This document shows, one piece after another, positions 6,661 to 10,908 of a DNA stretch of 10,908 bases. Position numbers and translations under genes: made by a program. Origin of the DNA: an uncultured Verrucomicrobiae bacterium (GTDB lineage Bacteria > Verrucomicrobiota > Verrucomicrobiia > Palsa-1439); contig CALBCO010000220.1 of assembly GCA_937927265.1 (NCBI GenBank), forward strand, positions 1 to 10,908. Direction: 5' to 3'. Each line of letters starts with the position of its first letter. Within the stretch, counting starts at the first letter, position 1. The notes beneath the pieces are model-generated. The model ran no database searches. It worked only from the letters and a program-made list of their open reading frames with translations, and was not told the DNA's origin.

Positions 6661-6846
6661 ATGGAAGAGATTACCTGCCCCAACTGCAACGTGGACGTGG
6701 AGCGCGAGGAATTGCGACGCAACAATCTGCGTTGCCCAACCTGTGGATATAATTTGAGTGAAAGCACAGATGCTGAAGAGCCATTCGACGATGAGTGGGA
6801 GGATGAAGAAGACGATACGGAGGAGGAAGACGAAGAGGAAACCTGA
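6661..6846 (+). CDS. Small zinc-ribbon protein with a highly acidic C-terminal tail
   Basis: A 61-residue protein. Two CxxC knuckles (Cys6/Cys9 in CPNC and Cys25/Cys28 in CPTC) with 15 residues between them should bind one zinc ion as a rubredoxin/TFIIB-like ribbon. From residue 37 to the end the chain is almost entirely Glu and Asp (EDEEDDTEEEDEEE), so the tail is probably disordered and could mimic nucleic acid or bind a basic partner. A good Shine-Dalgarno, GGAGG (6647-6651), lies 9 bases before ATG 6661. The stop is 18 bases before the start of the MBL-fold gene, so the two are likely cotranscribed. No specific function is known to me; a role in RNA or protein binding, or zinc handling with the MBL enzyme, is speculation. 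Confidence 0.8.
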   Translation: MEEITCPNCNVDVEREELRRNNLRCPTCGYNLSESTDAEEPFDDEWEDEEDDTEEEDEEET

Positions 6847-6864
6847 GGCCGGGCGGGGGACCTC

Positions 6865-7515
6865 ATGTTGATTCAAGTCTTTGAAACTGGCCCCGCCGCC
6901 ACGAACGGGTATCTAGTCGCCGATCAGGAGCGGGGACACGCGTTGGTGATTGATGCTCCCTACAGGGCCGCATCGGCCATGGTTGACCAGGCGCGCCGCT
7001 GGCAAACGCCGATTCGGTATCTGGTCAACACCCACGCCCACTGGGATCATCTGCTGGACAACGCCGCGCTGCTCCGATTGACCAACGCCCAGTTGGCCCT
7101 CCATCGCGATGGCGTGCCGTTGCTAAGACTTCCGCAACTCCAGTGGTTTGGGCTCGACCTCGAAATGCCGGTGTGCGCACCCGACATTTTTCTCGATGAC
7201 GGCCTCACGCTCACAGTGGGCGGGTTGCAGTTCCAGATTCTTCATTGTCCCGGCCATTGTCCGGGCAGTGTCGCGTTGTTTGCGCCGGCCGAGCGTGTCG
7301 TGTTCACAGGCGATGTGCTCTTTGCCGGCTCGATCGGCCGCACCGACCTGCCGGGCGGCGACGCGGCGACCTTGTTGCGCTCGATCCAGGAGAAATTATT
7401 GCCACTGGGCGACGACGTGCGCGTGTACGCGGGGCACGGTCCGGTCACAACGCTGGGAGACGAACGCCGGCACAACCCGTTCTTGGCCGGGGAGGGACGT
7501 TCATTTTTCCCGTAA
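6865..7515 (+). CDS. MBL-fold metallo-hydrolase, glyoxalase II/YcbL-like
   Basis: A 216-residue cytosolic hydrolase of the metallo-beta-lactamase fold, likely acting on a thioester such as S-lactoylglutathione or a related small-molecule ester. The dinuclear metal ligands are all visible: the HxHxDH box THAHWDHL (His57, His59, Asp61, His62), His131 in CPGHCPGS, Asp150 in VFTGDVLF and His191 in YAGHGP. The SIGRTDLPGGD motif (156-166) is typical of the short glyoxalase II-like group, which lacks the long C-terminal substrate domain of classical GloB. The start ATG 6865 has GGGGGA 4 bases upstream. It follows the zinc-ribbon gene closely and probably shares its transcript. The family is certain; the substrate is not. 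Persulfide dioxygenase and other MBL activities are possible. Confidence 0.93.
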   Translation: MLIQVFETGPAATNGYLVADQERGHALVIDAPYRAASAMVDQARRWQTPIRYLVNTHAHWDHLLDNAALLRLTNAQLALHRDGVPLLRLPQLQWFGLDLEMPVCAPDIFLDDGLTLTVGGLQFQILHCPGHCPGSVALFAPAERVVFTGDVLFAGSIGRTDLPGGDAATLLRSIQEKLLPLGDDVRVYAGHGPVTTLGDERRHNPFLAGEGRSFFP

Positions 7516-7524
7516 AAACAACTG

Positions 7525-7553
7525 TTGCAAGCGACTGGGAGTTCTGGTAGAAA
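7525..7553 (+). promoter_or_regulatory. Candidate HU promoter
   Basis: TTGCAA (7525-7530) and TAGAAA (7548-7553) are spaced exactly 17 bases apart, each 4/6 to consensus, in the gap between the MBL gene and the HU gene. Transcription would start near 7560, leaving a leader of about 35 bases that contains the strong Shine-Dalgarno. Confidence 0.45.
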
Positions 7554-7594
7554 CTCCGCCGAAACCTTAACCCTCAACAAGGAGGATAAAGTCC

Positions 7595-7891
7595 ATGGCT
7601 AAGATGACGAAGTCCGCAGTGCTGAAAACTCTCGCTGAAAAGGCGGGGGTGCCGAAGAAGGTTGTGGCCCAAATCGTGGATGATCTCGCGACGTTGGCCT
7701 GCAAAGAAGCCAAGAAGAGCGGCGTGTTCGCGGTGCCCGGTCTCGGCAAACTCGTGCTCTCGTCGCGCCCCGCGCGTTCGATGGTCATGCGGTTTGGCCC
7801 GAAAGCTGGCCAGACCATCACGGTCCCAGCCAAAAAGGTCGTCAAGTTCCGCGTCGCCAAGGCGGCCAAAGTGGCCATCCTTGGCAAGTAA
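7595..7891 (+). CDS. HU/IHF-family DNA-binding protein
   Basis: A 98-residue nucleoid protein that should dimerise, bend DNA and compact the chromosome. The N-terminal helices are MAKMTKSAVLKTLAEKAGVP, then KKVVAQIVDDLATLACKEAK. The core motif GVFAVPGLGKLVLSSRPAR (43-61) matches the HU GxFxxPGxGxF strand pair. The beta-arm is FGPKAGQTITVPAKKVVKF (67-85), where typical HU has RNPxTGxxIxIPAKKVVKF, so the arm tip departs from the usual sequence (the RNP motif is replaced by FGP). The C-terminus is Lys-rich. AAGGAGG (7579-7585) lies 9 bases before ATG 7595, the strongest RBS in the window, consistent with an abundant protein. It appears monocistronic, with its own promoter and two terminators. 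Confidence 0.94.
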   Translation: MAKMTKSAVLKTLAEKAGVPKKVVAQIVDDLATLACKEAKKSGVFAVPGLGKLVLSSRPARSMVMRFGPKAGQTITVPAKKVVKFRVAKAAKVAILGK

Positions 7892-7897
7892 TCGGGC

Positions 7898-7918
7898 AGC
7901 GACAGCCCTTGTCGTTTT
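7898..7918 (+). terminator. Weak intrinsic terminator after HU
   Basis: Seven bases after the HU stop, AGCGACA (7898-7904) pairs with TGTCGTT (7910-7916, one G-U pair) around a 5-base loop and runs into a short T stretch. It is followed at once by a much stronger terminator. Confidence 0.5.
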
Positions 7919-7921
7919 CCC

Positions 7922-7953
7922 AAAGGCGACCGCGCCCTGCGCGGTCGCCTTTT
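7922..7953 (+). terminator. Strong intrinsic terminator
   Basis: AAAGGCGACCGCGC (7922-7935) is perfectly complementary to GCGCGGTCGCCTTT (7939-7952) around a 3-base CCT loop, with a TTTT tail. The A and T runs on the two sides mean it may also stop the minus-strand transcript arriving from the DUF6941-like gene. Confidence 0.9.
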
Positions 7954-8121
7954 GTATGGCGACGTCAACCGTCGTCAAAACTGAGGGCGCCTCATTAGTC
8001 GGCCAAGCCGACCAGGCCGGGCAGGGGCACTTCGACCATGCGACGGGGCCGGTCCATGAGAGTCGCCGTGTGCCCACAGCCGCCCACGCTTGCCAGACGG
8101 GAAAACGGAGCGCCGGTGGCG

Positions 8122-8550
8122 CTACAACTCGGCGGGCGGCGGGCCTTGGGGCGGTTGAGCGAGCAGAACGTGAAACCGCCGTTCCAACACCAGCATGTCG
8201 TCACAGTAGAACTCAATCGAGTAGAGACCGGGCTGCGGGAAAACAAGGCCGACCAAATTGAAGTTGATCTCCACCGCGGCATGGATGTCAGGAAACTGGA
8301 TGTGACCGTTGACTTCGCCGACCACATCCCCGGAGTCGTCATGGGTGATCTTGAGCCGGGCAGCGTATGTTCCCCGTCCTTCGGTCAAGGCGACAAAAAC
8401 CGAGATTTGCGGATGCCGGCAAGGGAATTGGCTGGTGGCAATCTGATTGAAGATGCCGATGAGCGACTTTTTGTGGGTGAATTTGTCCTCGATGATCTGG
8501 TCGCAGATCACAATGGCGAGGCCGATCGGAGCGGGTTTTCCAGTTGTCAT
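8122..8550 (-). CDS. DUF6941-like conserved hypothetical protein
   Basis: A 142-residue soluble protein. The N-terminal pattern LAIVICDQIIEDKFTHKKSLIGIFNQI (11-37) followed by FPCRHPQISVFVALTEG (42-58) resembles the bacterial DUF6941 family, which begins with a CD.....E.....SLIG(I/V)(F/Y) strand pair. The rest alternates hydrophobic and polar residues as in a beta-sandwich and ends in a Pro-rich tail (QPPQGPPPAEL). No catalytic motif, signal peptide or membrane segment is visible, and the function of the family is unknown. The frame is open up to 8634, but ATG 8550 fits the family start and lies 7 bases after the stop of a 53-codon ORF; no Shine-Dalgarno is evident. Transcription probably comes from the promoter at 8768-8741. 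Confidence 0.8.
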   Translation of the reverse strand: MTTGKPAPIGLAIVICDQIIEDKFTHKKSLIGIFNQIATSQFPCRHPQISVFVALTEGRGTYAARLKITHDDSGDVVGEVNGHIQFPDIHAAVEINFNLVGLVFPQPGLYSIEFYCDDMLVLERRFHVLLAQPPQGPPPAEL

Positions 8551-8557
8551 AGGGTAG

Positions 8558-8719
8558 TTACCGGGCGATGTCTTTCGGAGTGGGCACGGTGCCGCACCCT
8601 TGGGTGAGTGCCTCGCGGGCAAACTCGCCGTCACAATCCAGAGCTAAGAGTGCGTTGCCGTGCAGCCGCACCAGCGGCACGCGGTGTTGCGTAAGTTTGG
8701 TCAAACTCGGCTCCTTCAT
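8558..8719 (-). CDS. Possible 53-residue hypothetical protein upstream of the DUF6941-like gene
   Basis: The ORF begins MKEPSLTKLTQHRVPLVRL and ends GTVPTPKDIAR. It contains a coherent central stretch (VRLHGNALLALDCDGEFARE) with mixed hydrophobic and acidic character that looks more protein-like than the Pro/Arg-rich shadows around it. It starts 21 bases after a good -10 box and its stop is 7 bases before the DUF6941-like start, as in a two-gene operon. There is no Shine-Dalgarno and I recognise no family. It is in frame with the broken cysC remnant upstream, so it might instead be translated noise; moderate doubt. Confidence 0.35.
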   Translation of the reverse strand: MKEPSLTKLTQHRVPLVRLHGNALLALDCDGEFAREALTQGCGTVPTPKDIAR

Positions 8720-8740
8720 GCTTGTGTACTCGTGGCCGCC

Positions 8741-8768
8741 AGTATAAGCCCGCCGGGGTTCGCGGCAA
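8741..8768 (-). promoter_or_regulatory. Candidate promoter for the 53-codon ORF and DUF6941-like gene
   Basis: Minus strand: TTGCCG (8768-8763) and TATACT (8746-8741) with a 16-base spacer. This has the same -10 sequence and spacing as the candidate promoter of the GT2 operon at 6269-6242. Confidence 0.42.
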
Positions 8769-8953
8769 AGAAAAAGCACAACCGGCTGCCCTCGCCGCGG
8801 CTCGCCCACGGACGGTCGCCCGCCAGCCACCGCAGGGCGCGTCTGCTTGACGTTGCCGGAGGCGCGACCGGTGGCGGGGACAACAACGGGATTGATTTCC
8901 GCGCTGCAGCCGCCGACCTCAATCGCGAATGAGTCCCTCTCAAAGCGCGCAAT

Positions 8954-9121
8954 CTTCAAGTACTCCATGATCTGGGCGACACATTCATTGAGCGTTTGCC
9001 GGTCGGTGTGGACAATGACTTCGGGATGCAGCGGCGGCTCATACGGCGCCGAGATGCCGGTGAACTCTTTGATCTGCCCGGCGCGCGCGTTCTTGTAAAG
9101 GCCTTTCGGGTCGCGCTGCTC
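8954..9121 (-). pseudogene. cysC: APS kinase (CysC) C-terminal remnant fused to the CysN remnant
   Basis: APS kinase phosphorylates adenylylsulfate to PAPS. Only the last part of the domain remains: RDPKGLYKNARAGQIKEFTG, then ISAPYEPPLHPEVIVHTDRQ and ending MEYLK (8968-8954), which matches the C-terminal substrate-lid region of CysC. The Walker A loop (GLSGSGKST) and the DGDNVR region are missing. The frame runs directly from the CysN C-terminal linker (SQNIFWTTGKVTRAAREQ) into RDPKGLYK at about 9113-9121, so roughly the first two thirds of the kinase domain have been deleted in frame. Such a fragment cannot bind ATP. Sequence after 8954 in the same frame is not recognisable as CysC. Confidence 0.85.
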
Positions 9122-9882
9122 GCGGGCGGCGCGGGTGACTTTGCCGGTCGTCCAGAAAATGTTCTGGCTCTTGATCCCGCTGAGCATCTCGCGCCGGTCC
9201 GGATATTTGCCTGGGACAATCACGCCCCCCCGCAGACCTGCCGGTGATCCACAATGACAAACCGGCCCGTCGGGACGATCCGCGCATAGTTGTCAAACGC
9301 GATGGGGTCGCTTTGTGCAGATGGTCACTTCGGCCACGTCATTGCGCGCGAGGTATGGCCACTGCGCCGCGCTGCTCTCCTGTAAGGTGGAAGCATCCAC
9401 GATTTTTTCGATGGACTGGACGTGGCATTCAACCTCGGTGGTGGTGAGCTTGAGCTTCACTTTGCGGCCAACTCCGAGGTTGGGGCGGCCCAACCAGAAC
9501 AACTTCGCGCAAAACACGTCCGCCTCCACCGGCGGGTGCGTCTCGTGGGACGCGATCTGGCCGTGTTCCACAAAAATCTGCTCCGTCAACGTGATCCCCA
9601 CGGACGGAGATCGGGATGAAAAACTGCGGCGTGATGTCAAGTCGTTGGAGGAACGCCCGGTATTGCTGCTCGATCCCAGGCAGAAACCTCCTGACGATAG
9701 CCCGACAGATCCATTTTGTTGACGACCCCCGCGATTTGGCGGATGCCGAGCAACTGCAGGAGATAGCCGTGCCGGCGCGATTGTTCCTGCACGCCTTCGC
9801 TGGCGTCAATGAGCAACAACGCCGCTTCGGCGCTTGCCACGCCGGTGACCATGTTCTTGAGAAACTCGTTGTGGCCGGGCGC
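9122..9882 (-). pseudogene. cysN: Sulfate adenylyltransferase GTPase subunit (CysN) remnant, deleted and frameshifted
   Basis: CysN couples GTP hydrolysis to ATP sulfurylase activity of CysD. Recognisable blocks in order are: APGHNEFLKNMVTG and LLLIDASEGVQEQSRRHGYL (G3 region, from 9882), NKMDLSGYRQEV (G4), GIEQQYRAFLQRLDITPQFF and IPIS (to 9606). After a junction at 9602-9605 come VGITLTEQIFVEHGQIASHE, LFWLGRPNLGVG, ARNDVAEVTI, FDNYARIVPTGRFVIVDHRQ and SQNIFWTTGKVT. Missing are the N-terminus with the P-loop (G1) and switch I, and the span from the end of the G domain through domain II. Frames change near 9687, at 9602-9605, at 9304-9307 (one extra base) and at 9225-9231 (one base short in a G run). 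No translatable product is possible as sequenced. Confidence 0.88.
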
Positions 9883-9883
9883 C

Positions 9884-10302
9884 TTAGCGTTCCTTGGCGC
9901 GAGTCGGGTCTTCATCACGCCGGACGCCCACAATCAGGCCGCCGTATTTTTCCCGCTCAATGATTTTCTTGAGGTTCTCTTTGAGCGACGCCGAGCAGCC
10001 CCCCGGCCTTTGGTGTGGTTCATGCCGGCGGCCAGTGCCTCGTCGTTGCGGGCGATGACCAGATTCAGTCTCCACTCCTTTGTGAGCTGGTCGTGCAGTT
10101 CCATCAACTCCGGCATGTCGAAACTGGTCTCCAAGAACACCACCGGGAACGGCACGTGACCACAGAAGGCTTTGCGCGCGAGCCACAGAATCGTCTGTGA
10201 ATCTTCGCCAGCGCTCCAGAGCATCGCAAGGCGTTCGATCTTATTGAACGCCTCGCGGATGATGAAAATGCTCTGTTGCTCCAGCTTGTCGAGGTGATTG
10301 AT
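9884..10302 (-). pseudogene. cysD: Sulfate adenylyltransferase small subunit (CysD) remnant
   Basis: CysD is the PP-loop ATP sulfurylase subunit that makes APS from sulfate and ATP. The N-terminal half is clear: NHLDKLEQQSIFIIREAFNK, then LAMLWSAGEDSQTILWLARK, FCGHVPFPVVFLETSFDMPE, EALAAGMNHTKGR and, in a shifted frame, ENLKKIIEREKYGGLIVGVR and DEDPTRAKER ending at TAA 9886-9884. A shift of one base lies at about 9992-10006. The codon before NHLDKLE, where family members start with Met, is ATC (10302-10300), and a stop lies in frame two codons further upstream, so no normal start exists. The PP-loop S-x-G-K-D-S has become SAGEDS. The C-terminal half is gone, and the remnant runs straight into CysN sequence. 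Confidence 0.88.
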
Positions 10303-10908
10303 ACGTCAGGCGGCCGAGTATGTATGAACGCTGTTTGGATGCAAGCGGCGACCGCCTCCTTTTCCCCGAAAACATTTAGCGGCAAACTCTGCATGGTGGC
10401 GATCTCCCCCATCGTGAGCACAAGGAGAAGCGCCGCCGCCGAGTCCAGGATTCATCGCGCCGGGGGGACAGATAGATCGCCATCTCAAACGCGCTGGCGC
10501 GGCATCACCGTTTACCGGCTGAAAAATGCGGTGGCCTGTTGGTTCACGGCGGCTCCCGAGCGCCACGCCCAGGCAGGAATGGCTGCGCCGCATGCAACAT
10601 CGGATAGGTAATCTGCGGGGGCAACGTCACAAATCGTGACAGCATGGCCACTGGAGAAAATCCTGATTGCTCATAACGGAGCGACTGGTCCTGCGAAAAA
10701 CATTCACCCCAACGTGAAACTTTCAGCCCTGCATTAGAAAATAGAGAGGGCGCACCAACAGGGCAGGAAAAGGACTATCTCCGTTTTCTGGGGCTGCAAT
10801 GCTGTCAGTCCTGGAATCCTGACTTGTTGGGGAAAAGGACAAATGGGAAAGTGACCTCCGCAGTCTGAACTGGTTTCCGGGGTGTTGATCGCACCCCACC
10901 ACGACGGA
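10303..10908. other. Stretch without a supportable gene
   Basis: No frame on either strand reads as a recognisable protein. Bases 10303-10440 on the minus strand carry a short open segment (LTMGEIATMQSLPLNVFGEK, then EAVAACIQTAF) that looks more protein-like than chance and might be a decayed gene upstream of cysD; I cannot name it with confidence. From about 10620 the sequence is less GC-rich with frequent stops in all frames, and a small hairpin GTCAC-AAATC-GTGAC occurs near 10627-10641. No tRNA, repeat array or terminator stands out. Confidence 0.5.

Noticed and set aside
7995..8060. Short minus-strand reading ending MVEVPLPGLVGLAD as a peptide gene after the DUF6941-like gene
   Set aside because: Only about 20 codons from the nearest ATG, with no RBS and no sign of a precursor peptide system nearby.
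10303..10440. ABC transporter permease fragment upstream of cysD
   Set aside because: LTMGEIATMQSLPLNVFGEK vaguely resembles the GEI...PL..F..L region of iron/thiamine-type permeases, but stops interrupt it and the match is too short to support.
10276..10611. 111-codon plus-strand frame near the right end
   Set aside because: Overlaps the cysD remnant antisense, has no RBS and no family resemblance.

Overview
The window looks chromosomal, from a GC-rich Gram-negative bacterium. The mix of an EpsC-type serine acetyltransferase, a long multi-PDZ HtrA protease, a Dpm1-like GT2 glycosyltransferase, a DUF6941-like protein, a CysN-CysC fusion remnant and an integron integrase with an extended N-terminus suggests the PVC group, probably Verrucomicrobiota. 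That placement is inference only; there is no rRNA or other phylogenetic marker here.

Layout, left to right. Positions 1-1680 hold mobile-DNA debris: an integron integrase broken by a 5-bp tandem duplication and truncated before its last catalytic residues, then the C-terminal scrap of a DDE transposase with its own internal deletion. cysE (1766-2689, +) follows. It converges head-on, with no gap, on a three-gene minus-strand operon that reads GT2 glycosyltransferase (6229-5522), secreted HtrA-like protease with four PDZ domains (5517-3508), and a secreted trypsin-fold protein that has lost its catalytic His and Ser (3511-2690). On the plus strand come tRNA-Cys(GCA), a GC-rich hairpin-rich spacer, a small acidic zinc-ribbon protein coupled to an MBL-fold hydrolase, and an HU-family protein with its own promoter, strong RBS and two terminators. 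On the minus strand, a DUF6941-like gene and a possible 53-codon ORF share a promoter. From 8954 to 10302 (-) lies a heavily decayed cysD-cysN-cysC operon, with conserved blocks in the original order but joined by several internal deletions and frameshifts. The last 600 bases hold no gene I can support.

How the parts fit. The HtrA pair plus glycosyltransferase suggest an envelope or periplasmic quality-control unit, an active protease with a catalytically silent partner. cysE and the cysDNC remnant both belong to cysteine supply: serine activation looks intact, while sulfate activation at this locus is dead. Such a cell would need another copy of cysDNC or reduced sulfur from outside. No CRISPR array, prophage or clearly new multi-gene system is visible. 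The most noteworthy items are the skeleton-like decay of cysDNC, the active/inactive protease pair, and the structured spacer after tRNA-Cys.
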